Positions 10,715-22,089 of a stretch of 64,000 nt of DNA are shown piece after piece. Source of the DNA: Symbiodinium microadriaticum (lineage: Eukaryota > Sar > Dinophyceae > Suessiales > Symbiodiniaceae); contig LSRX01000279.1 in NCBI GenBank assembly GCA_001939145.1, forward strand, positions 381,127 through 445,126. Reading direction: 5' to 3'. Numbering within the stretch: the stretch's first letter is position 1; the number at the start of each line of letters is the position of its first letter. The position numbers were made by a program, and so were the translations under genes. The notes under the pieces are model-generated. The model saw nothing but the letters and a program-made list of their open reading frames with translations. It was not told where the DNA came from and did not search any database.

Positions 10715-11388
10715 CCCTCAACCCTGAGCTCAGCACACCCAATCTCTAAACCCCAAGCTCTAAACCCTAAACCCTAAACCCTAAACCCTACACCCTAAAC
10801 CCTAAACCCCCTTAAACCCTAAACCCTAAACCCTGAACGGCATGAACTGAAGCTTTGGGCTTAGAGTTGAGTCAACCCTCGACCTTGAGACTCCAACCCA
10901 AAACGATTTAGGGGTTTGGGTTTAGGGTTTAGGGTTTAGGGTTTAGGGTTTAGGGCTTAGGGCTTAGGGGTTTGGGTTTAGGGTTTAGGGTGGAGATGAT
11001 TACATCCCCGGACGTGGACCCAACTCTCTGCCCGAAACCCACGATTTCAACTCCACATGCCTAGCGGATACAGTGCCGGCTATGGAGCGCAAGGGCACGG
11101 ATCCAAGCACTTCCAATGCAGAAGCCTGAACATTATTTTATGTTAGTCTTACTGCCCATCTTCATATTTATATGACATAACTCCAAACCCAGCTCTATTT
11201 ATGAATGCCCTTTATTTAACCTCCCCCCCATAATACCCCCTTATAGCAACTTTTTAAGAACCCTTCAGAAGGAACCGCTGAAGAAGCTCCACCCTAGCTA
11301 CCATAGGCAGGCTCTGTAGTCTACTCCAAAGATTGCTTTTATGCAGTGTTCTTTAAGGAATTGTCGGGCTTGTAGGTTTCCATAGATT
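10715..11388. repeat. 674-bp direct repeat, first copy
   Basis: Matches 11423-12096 without a length difference (offset 708). The two copies are separated by 34 bases that include a single N at 11422. The copy contains CCCTAAA and TTTAGGG arrays and otherwise unique DNA. Either a recent tandem duplication or an unresolved contig overlap. Confidence 0.9.
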
Positions 11389-11422
11389 TCACGGGCTTTT
11401 AAAAAGCTTTAGAAGAACTTTN

Positions 11423-12096
11423 CCCTCAACCCTGAGCTCAGCACACCCAATCTCTAAACCCCAAGCTCTAAACCCTAAACCCTAAACCCTAAACCCTACA
11501 CCCTAAACCCTAAACCCCCTTAAACCCTAAACCCTAAACCCTGAACGGCATGAACTGAAGCTTTGGGCTTAGAGTTGAGTCAACCCTCGACCTTGAGACT
11601 CCAACCCAAAACGATTTAGGGGTTTGGGTTTAGGGTTTAGGGTTTAGGGTTTAGGGTTTAGGGCTTAGGGCTTAGGGGTTTGGGTTTAGGGTTTAGGGTG
11701 GAGATGATTACATCCCCGGACGTGGACCCAACTCTCTGCCCGAAACCCACGATTTCAACTCCACATGCCTAGCGGATACAGTGCCGGCTATGGAGCGCAA
11801 GGGCACGGATCCAAGCACTTCCAATGCAGAAGCCTGAACATTATTTTATGTTAGTCTTACTGCCCATCTTCATATTTATATGACATAACTCCAAACCCAG
11901 CTCTATTTATGAATGCCCTTTATTTAACCTCCCCCCCATAATACCCCCTTATAGCAACTTTTTAAGAACCCTTCAGAAGGAACCGCTGAAGAAGCTCCAC
12001 CCTAGCTACCATAGGCAGGCTCTGTAGTCTACTCCAAAGATTGCTTTTATGCAGTGTTCTTTAAGGAATTGTCGGGCTTGTAGGTTTCCATAGATT
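11423..12096. repeat. 674-bp direct repeat, second copy
   Basis: Starts immediately after the N at 11422. I found no difference from the first copy by eye, which favours an assembly overlap over an old duplication. Confidence 0.9.
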
Positions 12097-12754
12097 GGGG
12101 TTCAGGGGTTCAGGGGTTCAGGGGTTCAGGGGTTTAGGGGTTTAGGGGTTTAGGGGTTTAGGGTTCTAAGCTTAAAGGAAGGACCTATGCCAGTACTCCA
12201 AAAGTAACCTTGTACTCCTAACCCTAAACCTTAAACCCCCTAAACTTAATTCATCCTATCCTAAACCCCAAACCCCGACTCTAAACCTTAAGCCCTAAGC
12301 CCCATTCTTTTTTGGTGTGTTTCTTGTCTTTTTCCCGGTGATTTTTTTCGAGGTCCGGCACCCGAGGCGCCGCCGCTCAAAGGCCTCATCCATAGGGTCC
12401 CATTCACTGGATCTCTACAAGGGTTCTTTACGTTTTCGGGTACCCTAAGCCCTAAACCCTTGAGGGTTTATTGTTTCATCTTCAGGGTTTGGGCCTTACT
12501 GTCCGGATTGTTTAGGGTTCCGGGTAAAAGTTTTAAGCACTGCTTTCCGGGTTTCCCTAAACCACACACCCTAAACCCCTTAAAACCCTACGTTTAGGGT
12601 TTAGGGTCGGCCTTCAAAAGTCCTGCAGCCGCTGCCTCTAGAATCTCACTGTCCGGATGAGTCGCCCCCCAAAGGCCCCAAAATGCGAAGCTCCGAAACG
12701 TGCACAGTAAACCCAACCTTAGCCGCCTGAAGCTACCAAAAATACCTCCTTTTC

Positions 12755-12906
12755 TTGGTAGTGTGCCGGTAAATCCTACATTAAGCTGTATATCAATAAC
12801 CTGCAGGAACGTAGGTTCTAGTGGTTAAAGGAGATTGGTAGTGTCCCTGTAAATCCTGCATTAAGCCTAATGACAATGACCTGCAGGAACGTAGGTTCTA
12901 GTGGTT
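12755..12906. repeat. Two-copy tandem repeat, 80-bp period
   Basis: Segments 12755-12826 and 12835-12906 share TTGGTAGTGT...TAAATCCT(A/G)CATTAAG and the identical end CTGCAGGAACGTAGGTTCTA. Confidence 0.85.
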
Positions 12907-13001
12907 ACCCATAATTAGGCCCCTAAGTAGTGCCTTTTATGGTTTATACTTAGAATCCTATAAGGTAATCCCAAAAAGGAACTAGTTAGGGGCCTATGGT
13001 T
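12907..13001. mobile_element. Foldback element FB1, copy 3
   Basis: ACCCATAATTAGGCCCCTAA ... TTAGGGGCCTATGG; abuts the preceding tandem repeat. Confidence 0.8.
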
Positions 13002-13295
13002 AGAGGAAGGCCCTAAATCCGACAAATGAACATACACGGACCCAAACCCCCAAATCAACAGCTCGAAGATCCTCGTGGGAGCCCTAAACCCTAGTAGGCA
13101 GGAGCCAATGCAGCATGCTATAAAACCTTGGGTTTAGGGTTTAGGGTTTACCCTCGAAGAAGATGGAACCTTAGACGCAACACCATCGTGAAGAGGCCTG
13201 CCACCTTTGCTGCTCCACAGCCGCTTTGGCCAAGTAGCGTCGGTTTCGGGAACCCCTTCTGTCAATGAGTCTTAAACTTAGGATCCTCATCTTAT

Positions 13296-13400
13296 GTGGG
13301 AGTTTGCGAAGACAAGGGGTACCTTAGTTTGAGGTCCTTATAATAGGGATCCTACTATTTAGGGTACTATCTTAGGGTCCCCTATTTTCAGAACCCACCC
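13296..13400. mobile_element. Foldback element FB13, copy 1
   Basis: Internal block AGGGATCCTACTATTTAGGG and right end GGGTCCCCTATTTTCAGAAC match 30927-31031. The left arm is degraded. Confidence 0.65.
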
Positions 13401-14019
13401 CCTACACCCTTAACCCTAAACCCTAAACCCTAAACCTTAAACCTTAAACCCTAAATCTTATGTTGAGGTCCTGAGAGTTTCCTCAGAAAGAAACCGGTGG
13501 TTTGCTTGCGAAGTATGTCAGTATTGATGCCCGCAAAGAAAAGGGGGGGGTGTGAAACCGTGTGTAAATCAGGGGTCTACAGTGCAGGGTTTAGGGTTTA
13601 GGGTTTAGGGTAGATTTTTCATCTGTTCTTGTTTATCTTTAGGGCACGTTGCTGTTGGCCCTTGCTGAGACCCTTTTCCTGGTCCAGTCTCAGCCGAGCC
13701 ATGCACCAGCGGCACTTCTTCCGGTACTCTCGAAAATTTTGTTCCCTGGTGCCCTAGAAGCGCAAGCAACCCTTTCGAAATCCGGCACCATCCCAGAAAC
13801 AGACTCTAAACACAAAGTCCTAAACTCGAAGGGTCCAAGTACCCGAATATAAGTACCAGGAGCCGATCGGAGTAGGGAGATTGGGGCCTAAAGCACTATA
13901 AAAGCTACTACATTACTACGTATGTGGGTACTTCTAGCCTGCGCGTTACAGAACCCACGACCCTCCTAAATGACTAGTTGAATGTTTAATAATAACGTAC
14001 ACAAAACAAGTATGTTATG

Positions 14020-14190
14020 GTAGTTTACGGTATGTAAAACCCTAAACTCTAAACCCTAAGCCCTGACCCGTAAACCCGAAACCCGAAACCCCAAACCCTA
14101 AACCCTAAACTTCCCTAAACGCAAGACCCCAAACCCTAAACCCTAAACTTCCCTAAACCGTAAACCCCAAACCCTAAGCCCTAAGCAACC
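14020..14190. repeat. Interstitial CCCTAAA array
   Basis: Minus-orientation units with an internal ~45 bp higher-order repeat (CCCTAAACTTCCCTAAAC twice). Confidence 0.85.
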
Positions 14191-14735
14191 TCAAACCCAA
14201 GAGCCCACGACCTCCTCCTAATTGTTCAGCTCTGAAGCTTTCATCCGTATCGCGGAGGTCCCCCCCTTTTAGGAGGCTGGGCTTGAGGATTTTAGGGTTT
14301 AGGGTTTTGGTTGCTGAGGGCTTTAGGGTTTAGGGTTTTGGTTGCTAAGGGGTTTAGGGTTTAGGGTGCTGGGTAAGGGTTTAGAGGTGTTGGGGTTTAA
14401 TTAGGGTGTGAGGTTTGGGTTTGGGGCTCAAAAACGGGTGCCAGGCTTTTCTTTCGGGGTTTTCTTCCTTTCGTTCTACAGGCAGATCTAGCATGGTAGC
14501 CCACTTCGCCTAAAGACCAAAACCCCAATACCTGAACCCTAAACCCCTAGACCCCAGACCCTAAACCCCTAGACCCTAAACCCTTTACCCCTAGACCCGG
14601 AACCCCAAACCCTAGTATCGAGGGCGCTGGCACCAGCTTCATTTACCTAGCGCATCCTTGAGCAGGGCAGGAGACTCACCTCCAATGCCCAGGGCCTCAG
14701 CTCCGAGCCGCAGAATCACTGCTATGACATACAAC

Positions 14736-14846
14736 CCTTAAGGACGAAATGAGCCTTAAAAGTAGGGGCCCTATAGCCTTATACTATGAATTACTATATG
14801 GTATATGAACCTTAAACCCTTTTAGGGTTCATTTCGTCCTTAAGGA
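14736..14846. mobile_element. Foldback element FB6, copy 1
   Basis: Ends CCTTAAGGACGAAATGA / TCATTTCGTCCTTAAGG form a perfect 17-bp inverted repeat. The reverse complement of the 110-bp body differs from 16194-16303 at about one base. Confidence 0.9.
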
Positions 14847-14861
14847 CTCGGGTGGCCTCAC

Positions 14862-14958
14862 TACCCATGGGCTCCATAGTAGTTCTTTTTTGTGGTTTGT
14901 ATTTAGGATCCTATAAAGTATAATCCCCAAAAAGGAGCTACCACGGAGCCTATGGGTA
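14862..14958. mobile_element. Foldback element FB1, copy 4
   Basis: TACCCATGGGCTCCATAGTA ... TACCACGGAGCCTATGGGTA. Lies directly against the LINE relic. Confidence 0.85.
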
Positions 14959-15376
14959 CAGCTGCTTATAGCGAGTTGCTTCAATGCTTGCGAGCCCTCC
15001 CACCGGATGAGCGCCCGTCTATTGTCCACATACAGGAAACACACTGCCATACTGATACTGAGTACCGTACGCCAGGATGGTACGCGGTCGCTACGGTTGA
15101 TGATATAAATCCTGCATTACCCATAATAAGGAATATAGCATAATTCCCATAGTTTAGGGTCCTTAAGGTAATGCAGGATTTATACCATCCACAGTAGTTC
15201 GACTGCTTCCCCGGCCGGGGGCGGAGCAGATTTCCTACTCGGCCCTCGCACCAGGTCGATTGCTCCATGTGCGAATGCGAATCGGGGACGGGGCAGTGGA
15301 CTCTGTCAACATTTATCAGAAGACCCACATCTCGTCTTCCACTCGCATGGAAAAAGGCCAATCTTTGAGTCCCTGA
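14959..15376 (+). mobile_element. LINE relic: AP-endonuclease domain fragment split by foldback element FB2
   Basis: Two plus-strand frames flank the FB2 insertion at 15093-15195. The left part (14959-15092) reads SIVHIQETHCHTDTEY, whose IQETH is the typical beta-strand plus catalytic-Glu motif of the AP-like endonuclease/exonuclease/phosphatase domain of non-LTR retrotransposons. The right part (15194-15376) reads APGRLLHVRMRIGDG then VDSVNIYQ, matching the next conserved blocks (GRLLHV and VNIYQ) before a TGA. No reverse transcriptase is present, so this is a dead fragment. The product would nick target DNA in an active element. Assignment to this domain is confident; clade is not determined. 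Confidence 0.75.
15093..15195. mobile_element. Foldback element FB2, copy 3 (inside the LINE relic)
   Basis: Ends ACGGTTGATGATATAAATCC / GGATTTATACCATCCACAGT with CTTAAGG-type core. It separates two pieces of what reads as one endonuclease frame, so it arrived later than the LINE. Confidence 0.85.
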
Positions 15377-15786
15377 ACAGGTTGTGCCTTTCAGGCGCCT
15401 CTGCTCCCGAAACCCGAAACTCGAAGCCTTAAGGTTCAGGGTTCAGGGTTTAGGCCTTATAAGGCTTAGGGAAACCTCCGGACCCTTAAAACCCAAAGCC
15501 TATCTCTACAGTTTGGGGTTTCGAGTCTTCTCTATGTCCCAAGAACAACATATGTAAGTAACATCCCAAGAACAGCAGCGTGCAAATTAAGTAGGGATGA
15601 ACATCTCCAAGATCTGCGTTCCAAAGCTCCAAGACCCCAAATGGGTGTAGGCTTTAGGGTTTAGATTTAGGGTTTAGGGTTTAGGGGTGTGAAGTCTTAA
15701 CTCCTGCTCTTTGCGTTTGAGTCTGGGCAGCTAAGGAGTCCACATGTGTCCGCAGCTCAGGAGCCGTAGAATCGTGAAGAGGTAGT

Positions 15787-15905
15787 CCTAGGTAGTATTA
15801 GGGAGACCGTTTAAAGGGGACCCTTCTGAACCCTACTTGTGGCTCTCTTAAAAGGGACCTTATTGAGAGGGTCTATATCCCCAAGGGTCCCCCTAATCCT
15901 AGCCC
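15787..15905. mobile_element. Foldback element FB7, copy 3
   Basis: CCTAGGTAGTATTAGGGAGA ... GGGTCCCCCTAATCCTAG; nearly collinear with 6360-6481. Confidence 0.8.
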
Positions 15906-15935
15906 CTAAGTGGATTGTCGAATTGATATAATATA

Positions 15936-16031
15936 CGGGCCTAAATAATCACCAATATCGGTCTTGAGGTGCCACGTGATATTTATACTTTAAAGGCGCC
16001 CAAAACCCAATTCTAAGTATCAAGACCCCTA
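15936..16031. mobile_element. Foldback element FB10, copy 2
   Basis: ACGGGCCTAAATAATCACCA ... CCAATTCTAAGTATCAAGAC; diverged. Confidence 0.6.
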
Positions 16032-16193
16032 TAATAACCCTAAACCTTGCTAGAGTTCGAGCTGCGTTTTGGCAAAATTCAGAACTTCTCCGTGGTAGAT
16101 CCTCATGACCCATTCGCATGCTTGTGGAAGGTCCGTCCACCTGGGTTCCGGGGCCGATATATTGGAACAGTGGCGATCTAGGGATGATGAATA

Positions 16194-16303
16194 CCTTAAG
16201 GACGAAATGAACCCTAAAAGGGTTTAAGGTTCATATACCATATCGTAATTCATAGTATAAGGCTATAGGGCCCCTACTTTTAAGGCTCATTTCGTCCTTA
16301 AGG
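16194..16303. mobile_element. Foldback element FB6, copy 2
   Basis: Inverted relative to 14736-14846, with about one mismatch over 110 bp. The near identity points to recent movement. Confidence 0.9.
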
Positions 16304-16532
16304 TACTCGTCAACTCCATATACTCAGAGATGCTTTCAGACGGACCAGAGAACCAGGAGAGGCTGGGTGTGAGTCGAAGCAACGCACCGAGCGCTTTCTT
16401 CGCGCCTGGTTGCATGGACACGAACCCTTTAAAAAGACCCTAAACCCTAAATCCTAAGCCCTCGATCCTAAACCCTAAACCCCAAACCGCAAACCCCTAA
16501 ACTCTTCAAGAATTCGCAGACTGGTCTGACCC

Positions 16533-16645
16533 CTAAGCCCTAACCCTAAACCCTAAACCCTGAACCCTGAACCCTGAACCCTGAACCCTAAACCCTAAAC
16601 CCTAAACCGAAACCCTGAACCCTGAACCCGAAACCCGTCTGTCGG
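16533..16645. repeat. Interstitial CCCTAAA/CCCTGAA array
   Basis: Alternating CCCTAAA and CCCTGAA units; ends in CCCGAAACCCG. Confidence 0.9.
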
Positions 16646-16735
16646 GTCATTGGGGGAGGCAGGTAGAGGACGATGGAAGGGGTATCGAACCCAGGCCTGG
16701 GGTGGCAGCCAGATTCCTCGCCTAGAAAGAACAGT

Positions 16736-16945
16736 GGGTTTTAGGGTTTTGGGGTTTTGGGGTTTTAGGGTTTTAGGGTTTAGGGTTTTAGGGTTTTAGG
16801 GTTTTAGGGTTTTAGGGTTTTAGGGTTTTAGGGTTTTAGGGTTTTAGGGTTTTAGGGTTCAGGGTTTAGGGTTTAGGGTTTAGGGTTCAGGGTTCAGGGT
16901 TTTAGGGTTTTAGGGTTTTAGGGTTTAGGGTTCAGGGTTTAGGGG
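16736..16945. repeat. TTTTAGGG octamer array
   Basis: Plus-strand array dominated by the 8-bp variant TTTTAGGG (more than a dozen units) with TTTAGGG and TTCAGGG intermixed. Homogenisation of a variant unit shows local amplification after insertion. Confidence 0.9.
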
Positions 16946-17227
16946 CCGACTGAGGATGCAACTGACTAAAGATCGTTCAGAGTGGACAAATACGAGGGAT
17001 GAGTGGATTGCGCGCATGGACCTACCTTGGGCTCGACATCGACAGACTGCCATAATATAAGGGCCTTAGTTGTTACAATAGGGTTGGGGGTGCATTATAC
17101 TATAATTATAATCAGGAACCTCCGAAACCTTTCGATTTCCACCCCACCTGCGAGGTCGCAACACCATCCAACCAATCTCTGTCGTGTGGAGGCACAGCAC
17201 CCCCTCCAGGCGGGCTGAGGGCGGCAG

Positions 17228-17312
17228 TTTAGGGTTTAGGGGTTTAGGGGTTTAGGGTTTAGAGCGTAGGGTTTAGGATTTAGGGGTTTAGGATTTACAG
17301 GTTTAGGGTCTA
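17228..17312. repeat. Interstitial TTTAGGG array
   Basis: Short plus-strand array with TTTAGGGG and TTTAGGAT variants. Confidence 0.8.
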
Positions 17313-17604
17313 GGGTACAGTTTGGAGGTTGCACCTCTGGCTCCAATAACCTGCTATTTTGAGGGTCCTGCCCTTTATTTAAGGGGCCATTGCCTACTAT
17401 TTTGTAGGACACGGTTTCAGGTTGATGTAGAGAGAGTTTACTCCAATGCCCGGGCAGCTGATCTCGGGTGCACAGGAATTACGGTAGTGTAGGGTTTGGG
17501 GATGGTTGCGCAGGCACTACAAGCGCATCATTGAATGCGTCAGTGCAGCAGAGCATTCCGTGACGGCCGCTTGGTTGCAAATGATCGTGGATACGGGGTA
17601 TGGT

Positions 17605-17698
17605 TATCCATAGGCTCCTACGTAGTTCCTTTTTATGGTTCATATATAGAATCCTATAAGGTAATCCCAAGAAGGAACTACTAAGGAGCCTATGGGTA
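17605..17698. mobile_element. Foldback element FB1, copy 5
   Basis: TATCCATAGGCTCCTACGTA ... TACTAAGGAGCCTATGGGTA. Belongs to a GGCTCC sub-type shared with 14862 and 27273. Confidence 0.85.
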
Positions 17699-18188
17699 GG
17701 GTAGCTGGATGCCTTGAAGCTTCAGAGTTTCGGAGTGAGCCGACACGAACTCTGCGAAAACCCACGTCGCATCCGTGGAAAGACTCGGTTTAGGGTTTAG
17801 GGTTTGACTCACTGGCAAACAGGTGCTGCAGTGATCTAGTTGCAGGTGTTTTAAGCATGATTCCAGTAGTTGCTCCACGGTGCGATTCCCTTGAAAGTGT
17901 CTCTTGTTGTTTATGATAACATGGAGCCTACTGAAAATGATCAAATAATATGTTTGACTTTATACGAAAAGATCGAAGATCGTCAACGTTTGGAACACAT
18001 CCGTGAACTTGAAATCTCAGGACTTTGCAAACTCACCGTAGAGTTATGCTAATCTATTGCATGGGGCCGCAGGTTTGGGAGGGCTGAAAGTCTGTCGCGG
18101 CTTCTCCCACTTCTACATCAAGCAAACGCAGCTCCTCCAGTTCTTTACAGTCCGAAGACCTATAATCATGTAACTCTGTATGTGTGCC

Positions 18189-18341
18189 CTCTCCCTCTCT
18201 CTCTCTCTCTCTCTCCCTCTCCCTCTCTCTCTCTATGTATATGTATACCTACACATACACACATACATACATACATACATACATACATACATACATTCAT
18301 TCATTCATTCATTCATACATACATACATACATACATACACG
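18189..18341. repeat. (CT)n, (ACAT)n and (ATTC)n microsatellites
   Basis: A CT tract is followed by CATA and CATT tetranucleotide runs. The 85-codon frame across it is low complexity and rejected. Confidence 0.9.
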
Positions 18342-19026
18342 TGACATTTACATTTAGGGTTCTCAATCTGTTGCTCAGGGCACCAAACCCTAAACCCCTA
18401 AATCCTAAACACCGAAACCCTAAACCCCCAAAGCCCTAAACTCCTGCCTTGACCCCAAAGAACCGACCTGTTTAAGGGCTTCTAGAACGAAATCATAATA
18501 AGGAACCCTAAAGAGGTAGGGTGTCTAGGGGGTAAGGTAGGCCCGAAACCTCAGCCCTGTGCCCTAGACTCTAAACCCTAAACCATCTTAAGCACCAGAA
18601 ACTCGTGAGTTTCTCTTCTGTGGGGTTTTGATCCCGAAAACCTGAAGCCGTGGTCAGGGTTCAGGTTTAGTTTTTAGGGGTTTGTAGGGTTCAGGGGTTA
18701 GGGGTTAATTATGGGCGCACGGATTAGGTTTTATAGGGTTCAGGCTAAACCCGGCATGTTCAGTCTCATTCTCGGAGTCTGCGTAGATAGTAGGATATCT
18801 CCTGAAAGAGCCATATTTATCATAATGATGTGACAGATCCTAAGGCCCTAATTTGAGTAATAAGACCTGCAGTGCTGTCCGTAGACCAGGAGGCGCGGAT
18901 GTCAGCTGGTGCTATACACTCCGCACGAGTGCCCCTGCTCGAGTCTCAGGACGTCTTGTCGTGTTGAAGTCAGGGTTCTTGGCGTGGATTTTGGCTCTAG
19001 GCATGTGGGCGTTCGTCGCCTTAGTT

Positions 19027-19140
19027 TACCCTAAGGCTCCATGTGCCCATATAGTAGATACTTAGGACTTACAGTACCTATACAGGGACCCCTTTAAGGC
19101 TTAAGAATCTACTATTCAGGTACACGGAGCCTTTGGGTTA
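19027..19140. mobile_element. Foldback element FB8, copy 1
   Basis: TACCCTAAGGCTCCATGTGC ... GTACACGGAGCCTTTGGGTTA with inner TAGTAGATACTTAGG / TTAAGAATCTACTA arms. Confidence 0.8.
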
Positions 19141-19259
19141 GCGGATCCCTGTATCCCAAAGCCCAGAGGCGGCAAGTTTCAAAATAAAAGCATGCAGGAA
19201 AGTCTGGCTGGGTAGGTAAGCTTCCAAATCTGTATGACACAACACCCCTTAGCCTCCCT

Positions 19260-19372
19260 ATCCCAGAGGGTCCGAGTACCCAAATAGTAAGGTTTTAGGT
19301 CCCAAAATCCATACTCTGAATGGTTTTTGGACCTTGAAACCCTACTATTTGAGTACTTGGACCCTCTGGGTA
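19260..19372. mobile_element. Foldback element FB9, copy 1
   Basis: ATCCCAGAGGGTCCGAGTAC ... GTACTTGGACCCTCTGGGTAT. The right half takes part in the 122-bp tandem duplication that follows. Confidence 0.8.
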
Positions 19373-19572
19373 TAACCTAAACCCTAAACCCTAAACCCTA
19401 AACCATAAAGCCCCAAAAAGCAAAACATCAGATCGACTAAGGCCAACAGTGGACCTTGAAACCCTACTATTTGAGTACTTGGACCCTCTGGGTATAACCT
19501 AAACCCTAAACCCTAAACCCTAAACCCTAAAGCCCCAAAAAGCAAAACATCAGATCGACTAAGGCCAACAGT
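19329..19572. repeat. 122-bp tandem duplication
   Basis: 19329-19450 and 19451-19572 are adjacent copies with one or two differences. Each contains half of FB9, a CCCTAAA run and the same unique tail ending AAGGCCAACAGT. Confidence 0.9.
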
Positions 19573-19842
19573 GTCCATTGAGCCGCCCAAGCTCGCCGTC
19601 ACGGCAACACGGACTGTCAGTGGTTAGCCACGGGTTAGAGGTTTATGGTTTTGAATTTTGGGGTTTAGGGGTTTCGGTGTTTTTTTCAGGGCTCAGGGTT
19701 AAGATTTGGGTACTGGAGCCGAGAAGCCGCAGCAACAGCACCTCGTGGCTATCGTCATCATTGTTGTCGTCGTAGTTCTAGTCTTAGTGCCAGTCTTTAC
19801 TAACTAGTAGCAGCACCACCGGCCGCCGCCACCACTAGCATG

Positions 19843-19988
19843 ACAAACCCTAAACCCTAAATTGCAAAACCCTAAACCCTAAAACCATATAACCCTAAAA
19901 CCCTAAACCCTAAAGCCCTAAACCCTATACCCTATACCCTAAACCCTAAACCCCTGAACCCCTAAACTCCTAAACCCTAAACCCTAAA
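19843..19988. repeat. Interstitial CCCTAAA array
   Basis: Minus-orientation units including CCCTATA and AACCCTAAAA variants. Confidence 0.85.
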
Positions 19989-20802
19989 CAGCAGCAATAG
20001 CATACACTGCAAGCAGCATCCCGGAGCTTTCACCCTGAGCTCCAAGCTTTGAGCCCTTGCCTAAAGGATCATGAGACTTTAGTGTAACTGGGGTTATAAG
20101 TACTGTAACCGAAACTTGTAATTACTTTATAATTACTAATAATTACTTATAGTTAAGTTAATAATTACTAATAAATACTTATAGTTGAGTTAATAATTAC
20201 TAATTACTTATAAGTAATAAGCTTATAGTTAGCCCAAATCAAGGTCGCTAGAACCGTGACGTCCTAAGTCCCACGGTTCTCCATGTAGTGCTACACCACT
20301 GCCTGATGCCCGGTCCCAAGCCCCTACACTATACCCCAACTTTCATGCTCTTTGAAACGAGCCATGCGTCGACCACTGAAAGACCGGTTTAGGGTTTAGG
20401 GTATTTTAATACATGACGTTTTGAGTTGACGACTTTCTTACCTTAAGCTGCAAAAGCCCTCGGCTTGTGCACATTTCAACAGCCTAGAAACTGCATCCCA
20501 AACCATGCCCAAACCCTACGCAGCAAGTCCTAAACCCACAGCCATTTCTTCGTCTTATGGCAGCTTGAAACCAGATTGGGCACATCCTTCAACCCCTGCT
20601 GTGTTTGGATCTTCTTGGTTTAGGGTTTAGGGTTTAGGGATCTTTTTGTTCGGCCGCGGAACCAGGAAATAGCTTCAGCATGCAAGCTGCCAGACTTGTT
20701 AGCACTATTCGTAACCTTGTTCCACAGGCTTCCTAGTACAGCCTTAGTGAAATGTGCTGCAAAACTTTGCTGAACTGAAATCGTTTTTATGGCCATGCTA
20801 GT

Positions 20803-20893
20803 TCCCTAAGGGTCCAAAGGACCCAATAATTAGGTACTTTGGTTGATATTTGGGAGAGTATGTGATTATTAGGTACTTGGACCCTTAGGGGTT
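20803..20893. mobile_element. Foldback element FB9, copy 2
   Basis: TCCCTAAGGGTCCAAAGGAC ... TAGGTACTTGGACCCTTAGGG. A left-half relative lies at 21405-21472. Confidence 0.75.
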
Positions 20894-21396
20894 AGTTACA
20901 GCTTGGGATCCTCCGAGCCCCGCAAAACTCAGTCAGGTCACTGATCCCGACACTGGTAAACGAGCCTTGGCGCAGGGTTCAGGGTTGTAGGTTTAAACCT
21001 CATAAACCCAAAACCCTATAAACCCTAAACCCTAAGGGCAGGGCCTTGCGGGGTTTAGAGTTTAAGGTTCAGGGACTAACCCTTAAGGCTTAAGGTTTAG
21101 CAAGGCTTAAGGGTTTGGATCTAGGACCGACTTGTCGCAGTTTCAGACCAGGCTTCGCCTTCATCCCCAAAACCCAAAAACGCCACGTAATCTCCGAAAA
21201 CCCTTAACTTAGTTCCCCAATACCCAACCTTTAAGCTTTTTTTGGGCTCTTCGAATTTAGTAGTAATCTGAAAGTTTAACCCTTTTATTTCCCTGGCACT
21301 TTGGGGAAGGAAGTTAGGCAAAGACCCGGAATCCTATACCTTCCCACCCTATAGCCCTCAAACTCTGCATCCTCGAGCCCCGAAGCCTTTAACCCC

Positions 21397-21397
21397 N
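21397..21397. other. Single unknown base (N)
   Basis: One N in otherwise continuous sequence. It probably marks an unresolved join, as at 11422. Confidence 0.6.
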
Positions 21398-21649
21398 CTC
21401 TCCCAAATATTAACCTAGATAACTATATTCGCAACCAAAGTACCTTACTATTGGGTCCTTTGGACTCTTAGAAACCCTAAAGCTCTAAACCCTAAACCCT
21501 AAAACCCTAAAACCCTAGAGCCCTAAAGCCCTAAAGCCCTAAAACCCCAAGTGCTAAACCCTCATTGGGTCCTTTGGACCCTTAGGGCCTAGCCCAGAGG
21601 GCAGACCCATAGGGTCAACGAAATGGCACAGGGCGAGTCCTCGCCGGGT

Positions 21650-21735
21650 ACCCAGAGAGCCCTATACCCTTTCATAAAGGCATAGCATTATGATTTAAGG
21701 TATATTCCTTCATTAAGAGGTATTGTGCTCTCTGA
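21650..21735. mobile_element. Foldback element FB3, copy 2
   Basis: ACCCAGAGAGCCCTATACCC ... TATTGTGCTCTCTG; shorter than the other copies. Confidence 0.7.
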
Positions 21736-22089
21736 ATGTCTCCAGCTGTGGTGGAGCATTTAGGCTTGCCCCCGCAGCTGGCTTAGTAGAAGCACAGGAG
21801 ATGCCCTTCGCAGAGCGTTCCAGCGCTGTGACAGCACATGACAGCCCTGAGCCTTCTTGAACTGGTTGAGACCGATCATTTCTGAGCTTCAAAAAACCTG
21901 GACCCAGATTTCCTGCTCAATGTTCGGCCGTGCGCGAATCCGTTTGCATGTGCAGGGTCTAGGGTTCGTGTTTAGGGTTTTTGGGTTTGGGGCTTTGGAG
22001 GTTTAGGGCTTCAAAAAGCCAAAGCATGTCGTACTTACAATGCACACGTGGGTTTTGTGTCTTTAAGGATTCACGGTGGGGGAACGGCT

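Noticed and set aside
18853..19065. 70-codon plus frame with a hydrophobic stretch
   Set aside because: Its end lies in foldback element FB8 and no family or splice context supports it.
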